Positions 16,377 through 24,484 of a stretch of 64,000 nucleotides of DNA are shown one piece after another. This DNA comes from Actinomycetes bacterium (GTDB lineage Bacteria > Actinomycetota > Actinomycetes > Actinomycetales > Microbacteriaceae): assembly GCA_023431405.1 (NCBI GenBank), contig JAEYVZ010000049.1:62001-126000 (forward strand), read 5' to 3'. The notes under the pieces were generated by a model, which was not told where the DNA came from, ran no database searches, and saw only the letters and a list, made by a program, of their open reading frames with translations. Within the stretch, counting starts at the first letter, position 1. Each line of letters opens with the position of its first letter. Position numbers and translations under genes: made by a program.

Positions 16377-17045
16377 TCACCGGTCGAAGCGATGCCAGCG
16401 GCCCTCGCTCACGACGTCGACGACTCCATCGCTGACGGTGATCGCGGTCTGGTCGTCGATCGCGTACGACGGCCCCGGAATCCGCGCCGCCCATCTCTTC
16501 GCGGCGTCGAAGGTGTTGCCCGACCATCCCGGATAGTCGAGGTGCGGGAAGATCGAGAAGTCCACCAGGCCGAGCGTGTCGTCCGGACCGTCGGGCTGCC
16601 AGTCCAGAAACTCTCGACCGACGCGCGGCGTCAGCACCATGCTGCCGGCGCTCACGCCCAACCACACCGTTCCGGACAGCTCGGGAAGCATGTCGGCGAG
16701 GCCGGACTCCCGCATCCCGTTCGCGAGGAAGCGCGCCTCGCCGCCATCGACGAGAAGCACATCGGCGTCACGAACCCACGGCATCCAGCGTTCACGAGGG
16801 ATCAGCGGGAGGGCTGTGAGTTCGAGTACTCCGATCGATTGCCAGCCGAGGCCGACGAGAGCGTCGTCGTCGCGTGAGCCCGAGGTCGACCGCCACACCG
16901 TCTGCGGGCTGCACGCCGGCTGCCCCCACTGCGCCGTCGGGATGAACAGAGCCGCACTCTCGGAGATCGGCTTGCCGAGCATCGACACCAGGGCGCGCCG
17001 GATGCTGTCGTTCGTCACGCCACCCGATGTCAGCAGCAGCTTCAT
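16377..17045 (-). CDS. peptidase E-like (S51 family) / class I glutamine amidotransferase-fold protein
   Basis: A 222-residue cytoplasmic protein of the S51 dipeptidase E family. The nucleophile elbow GVSAGSMVL holds the catalytic Ser near residue 132, preceded by DVLLVDGGEARFL, the usual strand before it, and the N-terminus KLLLTSGGVTND is typical. Later IFPHLDYPG is a family feature. Related proteins cleave Asp-Xaa dipeptides or have unknown roles, so the reaction is inferred only. The ATG at 17045 has GGGGGAG on the minus strand 8 nt upstream; longer readings add a non-conserved Arg-rich leader. It runs in the same direction as the acyltransferase, whose stop is 82 bases upstream. Confidence 0.88.
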   Translation of the reverse strand: MKLLLTSGGVTNDSIRRALVSMLGKPISESAALFIPTAQWGQPACSPQTVWRSTSGSRDDDALVGLGWQSIGVLELTALPLIPRERWMPWVRDADVLLVDGGEARFLANGMRESGLADMLPELSGTVWLGVSAGSMVLTPRVGREFLDWQPDGPDDTLGLVDFSIFPHLDYPGWSGNTFDAAKRWAARIPGPSYAIDDQTAITVSDGVVDVVSEGRWHRFDR

Positions 17046-17127
17046 CGTCCGTCTCCCCCGTGGTCTGCGCCGCAACGACGCGTGAGCCCGACCACTGTAG
17101 ACCCGCAGTGAGCCCGGGGGCGACCGG

Positions 17128-18255
17128 TCAGGCGGATACCGGCGCGCCCATCGCGGTGCGGGCGCGAGTACGGTCGGCCCATCGCATGAGCCATCCGGGC
17201 GCGGCGAACAGCCACGACATCCGCCACCTGCGCGCGAGTTGCATCATCAGCAGGGGGCCGACGATTCCCGCCACCGTGCCGACGAGGACATTCACCGCGA
17301 GGTCGGTGACGCCGACCTGCATGAGCAGGATCCGCACCGTCGGGGTGAACAGAAGGTGACCGAGGAAGATGACCATGCTCGTCGCGCCGAGGTTTGCGAG
17401 GGGCGTGCGCAGACGCGTGCGCGCGATCGCTGTTCCGAGCTGCATCATCCCTACGCTCGAGACGAGCGCGATCGTCATGCCCAGAGCCACGGTCGCAATC
17501 GTGCGCCCGGTGCCGCCGTATGTCGGCGGGGTGATCTCGATCAGGGTGATGACCCCGACCGAGAAGCAGACGGCGATCACCCCCAAGGTCACGTGCGTCC
17601 ACGTGGGAACGTTGCGAAGCAGCACCAGCGCTCGATCGGAGCGCGTCCACACCCCGAGGAAGAACGCGAGGGAGATGCCGAGCCCGAGCGTTCCGAGCAC
17701 AGGCCCGTTGAGCCCCCAGCACGCGACGGTTCCTGCGGCGGCGAGCGACAGCGCCACCACAGAGCGGGCACGCGACTCCCACGGCCGGGCGACCGCCGCG
17801 AGCGCGACCATGAGAGCGATCCAGCCGAGGTACCACATCTGCGCGCGAGGCGCCCAGAGCGCCAACGACTGCTCCAGGGTGACCGGGGTGTTCGCCAGTT
17901 TCGAGCCCACGAGGTTCGACAGGTTGTTCAGAAGCGACCACACCACATACAGCCACGCGAACTCCAGGATGCGGCGACGCGCATACATCCCGGCGCCGTC
18001 GCGGCGCATTCCCCGCTCGATGAAGAGCCCCGCGACGAAGGCGAAGACCGTGAGCACCCACATGCAGAAGAACGTGTCGAACACGCGATACAGCAGCGGG
18101 TCGGTGATGAGCCCGGCCGCCTCCGCACCACGCCACACGTGCACCAGCGGCACGCAGATGATGGCGAGACCCTTGATGACGTCGAGCGCAGCATCCCTGG
18201 CCTGCACTCCCTTGGTGGCCTGCACTCCCCTGGCCGTCTCGGCTCCGCCGCTCAT
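17128..18255 (-). CDS. acyltransferase 3 family membrane protein
   Basis: A 375-residue membrane protein with about 10 transmembrane helices and the acyltransferase 3 signature at the start: RDAALDVIKGLAIICVPLVHVW, with the family's Lys/Asp and His residues near 22-40. Members transfer acetyl or other acyl groups to cell-surface sugars, peptidoglycan or antibiotics. No glycan gene lies nearby, so the acceptor is unknown. GGGGAG precedes the ATG on the minus strand. The start faces the AEC carrier gene across 124 bases that hold the palindrome CTAAAATTTTAG. Confidence 0.88.
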   Translation of the reverse strand: MSGGAETARGVQATKGVQARDAALDVIKGLAIICVPLVHVWRGAEAAGLITDPLLYRVFDTFFCMWVLTVFAFVAGLFIERGMRRDGAGMYARRRILEFAWLYVVWSLLNNLSNLVGSKLANTPVTLEQSLALWAPRAQMWYLGWIALMVALAAVARPWESRARSVVALSLAAAGTVACWGLNGPVLGTLGLGISLAFFLGVWTRSDRALVLLRNVPTWTHVTLGVIAVCFSVGVITLIEITPPTYGGTGRTIATVALGMTIALVSSVGMMQLGTAIARTRLRTPLANLGATSMVIFLGHLLFTPTVRILLMQVGVTDLAVNVLVGTVAGIVGPLLMMQLARRWRMSWLFAAPGWLMRWADRTRARTAMGAPVSA

Positions 18256-18312
18256 GTCCGCTCCCCGTCGGTCCGTGCGCCCACTCCAGACGCTCCTGGG
18301 CGCTTCTTCATT

Positions 18313-18324
18313 CTAAAATTTTAG
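18313..18324. promoter_or_regulatory. perfect palindrome in divergent promoter region
   Basis: CTAAAATTTTAG is a perfect 12-bp inverted repeat in an AT-rich island, 58 bases before the acyltransferase start and 55 before the AEC start. It contains a TAAAAT hexamer on each strand, and on the minus strand this reads TGCTAAAAT, like an extended -10. It could be an operator, a divergent promoter, or both. Confidence 0.5.
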
Positions 18325-18379
18325 CATATCAATTTCACGGCGCTCATCAGCGGACGGCTCACCCCGTAGGCTCTGGATC

Positions 18380-19303
18380 GTGCTGGAGGTGCTCACGGGC
18401 TTCGCCGTCGTCGGCCTGGCCATCGTCGTGGGCTGGATCATCGGTCGGATCGACCTCCTCGGCCCCCACGGGCCCTTCGTGCTCGGGCGGCTGACCTTCT
18501 TCGTCCTCTCCCCGTTCCTGCTCTTCGTCGTGCTGTCGCAAGCCGACGTGCGAACGCTCTTCTCCGCTCTTCTCCCCGTCTCTGCGCTCGCCGCGCTCGC
18601 CGTGTTCACCGTGTATGCGCTGATCGCCCGACTGTGGTGGCGCCGGGGAGTCGGCGAGACACTGATCGGCACCCTCTCCTCCGGCCAGGTGAACTCGAAC
18701 AACATCGGCATCCCGCTCTCGCTCTACCTGCTGGGAAGCGCCGCGTACCCCGCGCCCGTGATCCTGCTGCAACTCGTCGTGATGACCCCGATCTCGATGG
18801 CCATCTTCGAGGCGGTCACGACCGGCCACCGGCGACCCCTGCCGATCCTGCGGCGCACCGTCACGAACCCGGTCGTCATCGGCTCCGTGATGGGCGTCCT
18901 GTTCGCCGTATCCGGCATCACGATGCCGCCGCTCGTACTCGAACCGCTCCGGCTCATCGCCGACGCCTGCGTGCCCGTGCTCCTGATCTCCTACGGCCTC
19001 TCACTGCACGGTCGGCGGGTGCTCGCAACGGGTGACCGCAGGCGTGACGTCCTCCTGGCCAGCACGCTCAAACTGATCGTCATGCCGGTGACGGCGTGGG
19101 CGCTCGCACGATTCGTCTTCGGGCTGTCCGCGGGCGACACGCTGATCGTGACCGTGCTGGCAGCGCTCCCCACCGCCCAGAACGTCTTCAACTACGCGCA
19201 GCGGTTCGAGATCGGAGAGCCGATCGCCCGTGATGCCGTGTTCGTCACGACCCTCGGCTGCGTCCCCGTGCTCTTGGTCGTCACCTGGCTGCTGAGCCCG
19301 TAG
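18380..19303 (+). CDS. AEC-family transporter (auxin efflux carrier type)
   Basis: A 307-residue membrane carrier with about 10 transmembrane segments. The conserved core motif is NSNNIGIPLSLYLLG near residues 102-116, with the second-half counterpart ALPTAQNVFNYAQRFE near 265-280. Bacterial AEC proteins move malate, malonate or other small acids; the substrate here is unknown. The GTG start lies 7 nt after TAGGCT (18367-18372), so the mRNA is probably leaderless. A short 7-bp-arm hairpin (19303-19319) follows the stop. Confidence 0.9.
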   Translation: MLEVLTGFAVVGLAIVVGWIIGRIDLLGPHGPFVLGRLTFFVLSPFLLFVVLSQADVRTLFSALLPVSALAALAVFTVYALIARLWWRRGVGETLIGTLSSGQVNSNNIGIPLSLYLLGSAAYPAPVILLQLVVMTPISMAIFEAVTTGHRRPLPILRRTVTNPVVIGSVMGVLFAVSGITMPPLVLEPLRLIADACVPVLLISYGLSLHGRRVLATGDRRRDVLLASTLKLIVMPVTAWALARFVFGLSAGDTLIVTVLAALPTAQNVFNYAQRFEIGEPIARDAVFVTTLGCVPVLLVVTWLLSP

Positions 19304-19319
19304 CCGACGACACGTCGGC
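19303..19319 (+). terminator. possible short terminator hairpin
   Basis: GCCGACG and CGTCGGC flank a 3-nt loop directly at the AEC stop codon. The stem is perfect but short and no T tract follows, so it may be only a weak terminator. Confidence 0.35.
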
Positions 19320-19414
19320 GACGCACTCCCCCGCGTGAGGCACGCCGGGTCTATCCTGGCCATGTTCCCCAGGGAATTCCCAGGTAGCGCGAACCCTCGA
19401 GAAAGGCGCTCATC

Positions 19415-19966
19415 ATGTCAACGACATCACCTGTCGAACGGTCCGAGGTGAACGGCATCCGCACCGCCTTCGGGCTCGGCGGCATCCTGCTCATCGTCCT
19501 CGGCGTCCTCATCCTTGTGTGGCCCGCAAAGACGGCAGCGGTCGTCACGGCGATCTTCGCGATCTACGCGATCGCGGCAGGGCTCGTGTACATCGGGCTC
19601 GGCATCTTCTCCCGCGGACGCGGCGGATGGTCGCGCATCGGCTACATCGTGCTCGGCGTGCTGTTCATCGTCGCGGGCATCATCGCGTTCGCGAACCTCG
19701 GCGTGACGACCGCCTGGTTCGCCACCTTCGTCGGCATCCTCGTCGGCGTCATGTGGATCATGGAAGGCGTCGTCTCCCTGTCGACGCTCAGCGATTCGGC
19801 GTCGAAGGCGTGGACCATCTTCTTCGCCATCATCAGCATCATCGCGGGCATCACCCTGCTGTTCTCGCCGCTGTGGGGCGCCATCGTGCTGTGGTGGATC
19901 TTCGGCATCTCGGCCGTCGTGCTCGGTGTGATCCAGATCGTGCGCGCCTTCACGTTCGGGAAGTGA
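19415..19966 (+). CDS. HdeD-like DUF308 membrane protein
   Basis: A 183-residue protein with six predicted transmembrane helices arranged as repeated pairs, for example GGILLIVLGVLILVWP, VTAIFAIYAIAAGLVYIGLGI and GYIVLGVLFIVAGIIAF. This matches the HdeD/DUF308 family; HdeD is linked to acid resistance in enterics, but the role in actinobacteria is not established. The ATG has GAAAGG about 9 nt upstream. A perfect palindrome GGGAATTCCC (19372-19381) lies 33 bases before the start. A strong terminator at 19982-20023 follows. Confidence 0.9.
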   Translation: MSTTSPVERSEVNGIRTAFGLGGILLIVLGVLILVWPAKTAAVVTAIFAIYAIAAGLVYIGLGIFSRGRGGWSRIGYIVLGVLFIVAGIIAFANLGVTTAWFATFVGILVGVMWIMEGVVSLSTLSDSASKAWTIFFAIISIIAGITLLFSPLWGAIVLWWIFGISAVVLGVIQIVRAFTFGK

Positions 19967-19981
19967 CGCACCCGTCTGATC

Positions 19982-20023
19982 GATGAGGGCCCCGGGGATC
20001 GGATCCTCGGGGCCCTCGTCATC
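19982..20023. terminator. strong bidirectional hairpin terminator
   Basis: Long complementary arms GATGAGGGCCCCG and CGGGGCCCTCGTCATC, with an additional GGATC/GGATCC pairing in the middle, sit between the HdeD-like gene and the stop of the S9 peptidase on the other strand. Its place between converging genes suggests that it ends both transcripts. Confidence 0.8.
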
Positions 20024-20041
20024 TGACTCGCCGCTTCGGCG

Positions 20042-22036
20042 TCAGGATGCGGGGAGGTGACGCTGCCACCACTCGAGCACCGCGCCGAAGCGCTCCGTGC
20101 GGTGGCGGGGACGCCCTGCGCGCGTGAGCTCGTGGTCTTCGCCGGGGAACACGAGCATCTCCGCGGGGGTGCCCTGCCGCTTCAGTGCCGTGTAGTAGCG
20201 CGTCGCCTGCTCCAGCGGGCACCGGAAGTCGAGCTCCGAGTGGAGCACCAGGGTGGGCGTGGTCACCGCGCCCACGACGGCCATCGGACTCTGCGCGGCC
20301 ATCCTCTCGGGATCCACCCCCACGTACTCGTCTCCGAAGAAGGAGCCGATGTCGCTCGTCCCTTGGAAGGAGACCGGGTCGAGGAAGCCCCGCTCGACGA
20401 TCGCGCCGGCGAACCGGTGGTCGTGCGCGATGATCCAGGCCGTCAGATACCCGCCGTACGAACCGCCCATGATGCCGACGCGGGAGCCGTCGAGGCGCTC
20501 ATCGGCAGCGATGACACCGTCGAAGAAGTCGATGACGTCATGGTGGTCGACCGTTCCCATGCGCTGGCGGATGGAGCGGCCGTGCTCCCGCCCGTAACCG
20601 GCACTCCCCCGCGGGTTGCTGTAGACGACCGCATATCCGGCGTCGACGAGCACCTGCGTCTCGTCGAAGGCATGGATGCCGTACGAGGCGTACGGTCCGC
20701 CGTGGATCTGAAGGATGACGGGGAACGGTCCCGCACCCTCGGGCGTCGCCACCCAGCCGTGGATCGGATAGCCGTCGCGCCCGGCGATCTCGTGCTCGAC
20801 GGGAACAACGATGCCGCTGGCGCGGAGCGCCGATCCGAAGTCGGTGATCGTTCCGGTTCCGACGAGGCTCAGTTCCCCGAAGCTGTCGGGGGTGGCGTGG
20901 GCGACGACGATTCGCTCCTCGCCCTCGGCCATGACCGCCGCCGCATGCCCGCCGACCTCCACGTCGCCGTCGAAGACCGTGGATACCTGTCCGTCTCTGG
21001 TGACGCGCAGCAGCGCGACGCGTCCGCGCGTGCGGTTCTGCACGAGGAAGTCGTCGCCGATCACTCCGATGTGCGAGCCGACCTCGCCGAGGTCGATCGT
21101 CTCGGGATCGGTGAGTCGGCGCGGAGCGTCACCGTCGAGCATCCACAGCGCGACCCCGGGCGCGACGAAGTCGATGCCCTCATGGCCGACGTCTGCGGCG
21201 AGCAGGGCCACCGTGCCGTCGGGGGCGACGAAGACCTCGTCGACCGAGAGCCCGGCGTGGGATCCCAGGACCTCGCGCGGGGCACCTCCGTCGACGGAGA
21301 CGGCGACGACGCGCGAGCGGAGGTCGCGCCGCTCCGACTCGATGACGTCGGGCACGGTCAGCACTTCGCGGCCGTCGGCGGTGAACACGACGCCCCCGTG
21401 TGAATGGGGCCCTTCGGTGAGCTGTCGCGCCTCATGCTGGACGACCCGCTTCTTGGGTTGCTCGGCGCCCTCGGGGCGCACGGCCGGAGCCGGTTCGTAG
21501 AACGGTTCGGCGTCCAGGGCGGGGGCCTCGACGACGAAGACGTGAGCCGGCCGGTCGCTCAGGTACCCGAGACCGTTGGCGTGCCAGCGGATGCCGGTGA
21601 TGCGGCGCGGCGACTCCGCGTCGGCATCGAGCCCTTCGACGCTCCCGTAACGTCCCGGCTCGACCACCCGCGCCGTGTAGGCGAGACGAGCGCCGTCGGG
21701 GGACCAGGCGAACGCACCGACGCCGGCAGCGGCATCCGTCGCCTGCACCGGTTCGCCGCCGCCGGCCGAGACGACGTGGACTTGGGGCTTGCCCTTGGCG
21801 TCGGCGCGGAGGAAGGCGATCTGCCGCCCGTCGGGGCTCAATCGGGGGCTGGAGTCGGCGACCCCACGGGTGAGCCGGATGGGAGCCCCGTCCGGGAGCT
21901 CCACACGCCAGAGCTGACCGACGTTGCGGTTGGCTTCCAGGTCGGGGTGCGACGCCGCGAACACGGCGAAGGAGCCGTTGGGGGCGATGTCGGGTCGACC
22001 GACCGAGACGAGCTTGTCGATGTCGGAGGCGCGCAT
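20042..22036 (-). CDS. S9-family (prolyl oligopeptidase-type) serine peptidase
   Basis: A 664-residue cytoplasmic peptidase. The N-terminal part (about 1-400) is a WD40-like beta-propeller with repeated SPDG/DG blades, such as RLSPDGRQIAFLRA and AWSPDGARLAY. The alpha/beta-hydrolase domain holds the catalytic Ser in GIMGGSYGGYL near residue 523, Asp in SELDFRCPLEQ near 601 and His in FPGEDHELTRAG near 633. This is the acylaminoacyl-peptidase/DPP-like subgroup; the precise peptide substrate is not known. Its ATG follows the SDR stop codon after one base (TGAGATG), so the two genes are translationally coupled with the SDR first. Confidence 0.95.
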   Translation of the reverse strand: MRASDIDKLVSVGRPDIAPNGSFAVFAASHPDLEANRNVGQLWRVELPDGAPIRLTRGVADSSPRLSPDGRQIAFLRADAKGKPQVHVVSAGGGEPVQATDAAAGVGAFAWSPDGARLAYTARVVEPGRYGSVEGLDADAESPRRITGIRWHANGLGYLSDRPAHVFVVEAPALDAEPFYEPAPAVRPEGAEQPKKRVVQHEARQLTEGPHSHGGVVFTADGREVLTVPDVIESERRDLRSRVVAVSVDGGAPREVLGSHAGLSVDEVFVAPDGTVALLAADVGHEGIDFVAPGVALWMLDGDAPRRLTDPETIDLGEVGSHIGVIGDDFLVQNRTRGRVALLRVTRDGQVSTVFDGDVEVGGHAAAVMAEGEERIVVAHATPDSFGELSLVGTGTITDFGSALRASGIVVPVEHEIAGRDGYPIHGWVATPEGAGPFPVILQIHGGPYASYGIHAFDETQVLVDAGYAVVYSNPRGSAGYGREHGRSIRQRMGTVDHHDVIDFFDGVIAADERLDGSRVGIMGGSYGGYLTAWIIAHDHRFAGAIVERGFLDPVSFQGTSDIGSFFGDEYVGVDPERMAAQSPMAVVGAVTTPTLVLHSELDFRCPLEQATRYYTALKRQGTPAEMLVFPGEDHELTRAGRPRHRTERFGAVLEWWQRHLPAS

Positions 22037-22037
22037 C

Positions 22038-22802
22038 TCACTCGCCGCCGAAGGAGCTGACGTCGCCGATGAGGCGCGTGTTGTCTGCGGGGATCGGCTC
22101 GACGGCGGCGAGGGCGACCTCGGCGGCGAACTCCGACACGTTGTAGAGCTTGCCGGCGGACTCTCGCCGAGACTCGATCGCCCCAGGGTTGGCGCGCTCG
22201 AGAAGCGTCGCGGTGATCGTCCCCTCGATCATGTCGCCCGAGACGACCACGAATCCGACGCCGCGGTCGGAGAGAGCCGGGATCATCTCGCGCAGCGCAT
22301 CTTCGCCGGCCCGCTTGGAGAGGGCGACGACCTCATACTCGGGCATCGTGGGCGTGGTGCGGATGAAGTGGGCCTGGTGGCTCGTGACGAACACGACCCG
22401 CGATCCGTCGTCGAGCAGCGGCAGTGCGGTCTCGAGCACGTTCACCTGAGCGTCGCGGTTGAGCGTCATGGCGTAGTCCTCGGCCATTCCGCCCTCCATG
22501 CCGCCCGAGGCGTTGAGCACGAGGATGTCGAGAGTGCCGAATCGTTCTTTCACCGCGGCGAACATCTCCGCGACCGACTCCGGGTCGGTCAGGTCTGCTC
22601 CCACGACCAGTGTCTCGACCCCCAGCTCCTGCAGCTCGGCGGCGAGCTTCTGGGCGCGCGGTGCCTTGTTCCGGAAATTGATGACGACGTTGGCGCCCGC
22701 CTGCGCGAAGTAGCGGACGGTGTCGGCGCCGATGCCACGAGACGAGCCGGTCACAAGGGCGGTGCGGCCAGCGAGAGCGCCGGCAGGAATGGGGTGAGAC
22801 AT
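22038..22802 (-). CDS. short-chain dehydrogenase/reductase, atypical active site
   Basis: A 254-residue Rossmann-fold protein with the cofactor motif ALVTGSSRGIGA at the N-terminus and LNASGG (NAG equivalent) near residue 98. Ser is present in FVTSHQAHF, but the usual YxxxK is changed: the sequence reads YEVVALSKRAGED, with seven residues from Tyr to Lys and Val at the normal Tyr place. It may be a divergent enzyme or use a shifted Tyr. The ATG is 7 nt after TAGGCT (22810-22815), so the S9 operon probably starts as leaderless mRNA here. Divergent from nfeD, 89 bases away. Confidence 0.9.
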   Translation of the reverse strand: MSHPIPAGALAGRTALVTGSSRGIGADTVRYFAQAGANVVINFRNKAPRAQKLAAELQELGVETLVVGADLTDPESVAEMFAAVKERFGTLDILVLNASGGMEGGMAEDYAMTLNRDAQVNVLETALPLLDDGSRVVFVTSHQAHFIRTTPTMPEYEVVALSKRAGEDALREMIPALSDRGVGFVVVSGDMIEGTITATLLERANPGAIESRRESAGKLYNVSEFAAEVALAAVEPIPADNTRLIGDVSSFGGE

Positions 22803-22891
22803 GGCTCCGAGCCTACCAACGCGTATTCTCCGGACAGGGCCGGGAACCGGGATGTTAGTGTTCGAGAAAGCGCCACCGGAAGGAGCTGGCC

Positions 22892-23443
22892 GTGCTGCCC
22901 GACCTCACCCAGTATCTGTGGATCGCCTGGCTCGTACTCGCTCTGCTGTTCGTCATCATCGAACTGCTCACTCTCGAGTTCACCTTCCTCATGCTCGCCG
23001 CGGGCACCCTCATCGGCGGCCTCGGCGTCAACCTCATCGGCGGCCCTTGGTGGGCTCAAGTGCTCGTCGCGGCCGTCATCTCAGCACTCCTGCTGTTCAC
23101 GATCCGGCCCCTGCTTCTGCGCGCGCTGCATCGCAGCAGCCAGCTGCAGCCGACGAACGTCGATGCGCTCTACGGCATGGGCGGACGCGTGATGGTGCCG
23201 TTCGTCGAGCAGTCCGGATCGGTCAAGCTCGACAACGGCGAGACCTGGACGGCACGTCTGACCGGCCCCGATCCAGGACTGGTCGCGGGCTCCCGCGTCA
23301 CCGTCATGGCCGTGCGCGGCGCCACCGTGGAGGTGGGGGCGGAGACATCAGCCGACGTGACGTCAGCGCACCCGTCATCCGCGCCTCCCGTACGCCCCCA
23401 CGACAACCCCGGTGATGCCACCGGAGAGAGGAGCGCGGAGTAA
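22892..23443 (+). CDS. NfeD-family membrane protein
   Basis: A 183-residue protein with three transmembrane helices in the first 80 residues (LWIAWLVLALLFVIIELL, FLMLAAGTLIGGLGVNLIG, VLVAAVISALLLFTI) and a C-terminal OB-fold domain (about 95-150: ALYGMGGRVMVPFVEQSG, WTARLTG, VTVMAVRGATVEV). NfeD proteins are partners of SPFH/stomatin proteins in membrane microdomains; the SPFH gene follows with a TAATG stop-start overlap at 23441-23445. GGAAGGAG precedes the GTG. The last 30 residues are a polar, Pro/Ser-rich tail. Confidence 0.93.
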   Translation: MLPDLTQYLWIAWLVLALLFVIIELLTLEFTFLMLAAGTLIGGLGVNLIGGPWWAQVLVAAVISALLLFTIRPLLLRALHRSSQLQPTNVDALYGMGGRVMVPFVEQSGSVKLDNGETWTARLTGPDPGLVAGSRVTVMAVRGATVEVGAETSADVTSAHPSSAPPVRPHDNPGDATGERSAE

Positions 23444-24480
23444 TGGACATCGGCGCCTTCATCGGACAGATCTTCGTGGTCGTCCTGCTCGTCGTCGTCG
23501 CGATCTTCGTGATCGTCGTCATCTTCCGCTCGATCCGGATCATCCCTCAGGCCTACGCCGGGGTCGTCGAACGTCTGGGCCGCTACCAGCGCACCCTCTC
23601 CCCCGGTCTGAACCTTCTCGTCCCGTTCATCGACCGGCTGCGGCCGCTCGTCGACATGCGCGAACAGGTCGTCTCGTTCCCCCCGCAGCCCGTCATCACG
23701 GAAGACAACCTCGTCGTCTCCATCGACACCGTCGTGTACTTCCAGGTCACCGATGCACGGGCCGCGACCTATGAGATCGCCAACTACCTGGGCGCGGTCG
23801 AGCAGCTCACGACCACGACCCTGCGCAACGTCGTCGGCGGACTCAACCTCGAAGAGGCGCTCACCAGCCGCGACGAGATCAATGGCCAGCTGCGGGTCGT
23901 GCTCGACGAGGCGACCGGCAAGTGGGGCATCCGCGTCTCCCGCGTGGAACTGAAGGCGATCGACCCGCCGCACTCCATCCAGGACTCGATGGAGAAGCAG
24001 ATGCGCGCCGAGCGCGATCGGCGCGCCGCCATCCTCACCGCGGAAGGATCGAAGCAGTCGCAGATCCTCGAGGCGGAGGGACGCCGACAGGCCGAGATCC
24101 TCCGCGCCGAAGGCGACAAGCAGGCGGCGATCCTCCGCGCCGAGGGCGAGGCCGCCGCCATCACGTCGGTCTTCCACGCCATTCATGCAGGGCAGCCCGA
24201 CGACAAGCTCCTCGCGTATCAGTACCTGCAGACACTGCCGAAGATCTCCGAGAGCTCGTCGAGCAAGCTGTGGATCATCCCGAGCGAACTGACGGAGGCG
24301 CTGAAGGGCTTCAGCTCGGGTTTCAGCTCCCGCGTCGCCTCTCCCGTTCCCACATCCCCCGCAGCGCCCTCATCCCCCGCAGCGCCCTCATCCCCCGCAG
24401 CGGCTTCCTCCGCCGCTGTGCCCTCATCCGTGGGCGAGCCCACGAGCGAGGCGGCGAGCCCGACGGACGGCCAGGGCTGA
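23443..24480 (+). CDS. SPFH/stomatin-like (paraslipin) protein
   Basis: A 345-residue membrane-anchored protein: one N-terminal helix (about 5-30), the SPFH/band 7 domain (about 35-210, with VVERLGRYQRTLSPGLN, DNLVVSIDTVVYFQVTD and VSRVELKAIDPP), then a coiled-coil rich in Glu/Ala/Arg repeats (AERDRRAAILTAEGSKQSQI and related). It is thought to organise membrane protein complexes with NfeD. The C-terminus (about 304-345) is low-complexity Pro/Ala/Ser, encoded by an 18-bp tandem repeat. Co-translated with the NfeD gene. Confidence 0.94.
   Translation: MDIGAFIGQIFVVVLLVVVAIFVIVVIFRSIRIIPQAYAGVVERLGRYQRTLSPGLNLLVPFIDRLRPLVDMREQVVSFPPQPVITEDNLVVSIDTVVYFQVTDARAATYEIANYLGAVEQLTTTTLRNVVGGLNLEEALTSRDEINGQLRVVLDEATGKWGIRVSRVELKAIDPPHSIQDSMEKQMRAERDRRAAILTAEGSKQSQILEAEGRRQAEILRAEGDKQAAILRAEGEAAAITSVFHAIHAGQPDDKLLAYQYLQTLPKISESSSSKLWIIPSELTEALKGFSSGFSSRVASPVPTSPAAPSSPAAPSSPAAASSAAVPSSVGEPTSEAASPTDGQG
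24354..24403 (+). repeat. 18-bp coding tandem repeat, about 2.8 copies
   Basis: The unit ATCCCCCGCAGCGCCCTC occurs twice in full (24354-24371, 24372-24389) and once in part. It encodes SPAAPS repeats in the C-terminal tail of the SPFH protein and may vary in copy number between strains. Confidence 0.8.
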
Positions 24481-24484
24481 CCGC

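Noticed and set aside
19372..19381. GGGAATTCCC palindrome before the HdeD-like gene
   Set aside because: Perfect but short; no related second site, and no -10 element at matching distance. Kept only as a remark in that gene's entry.
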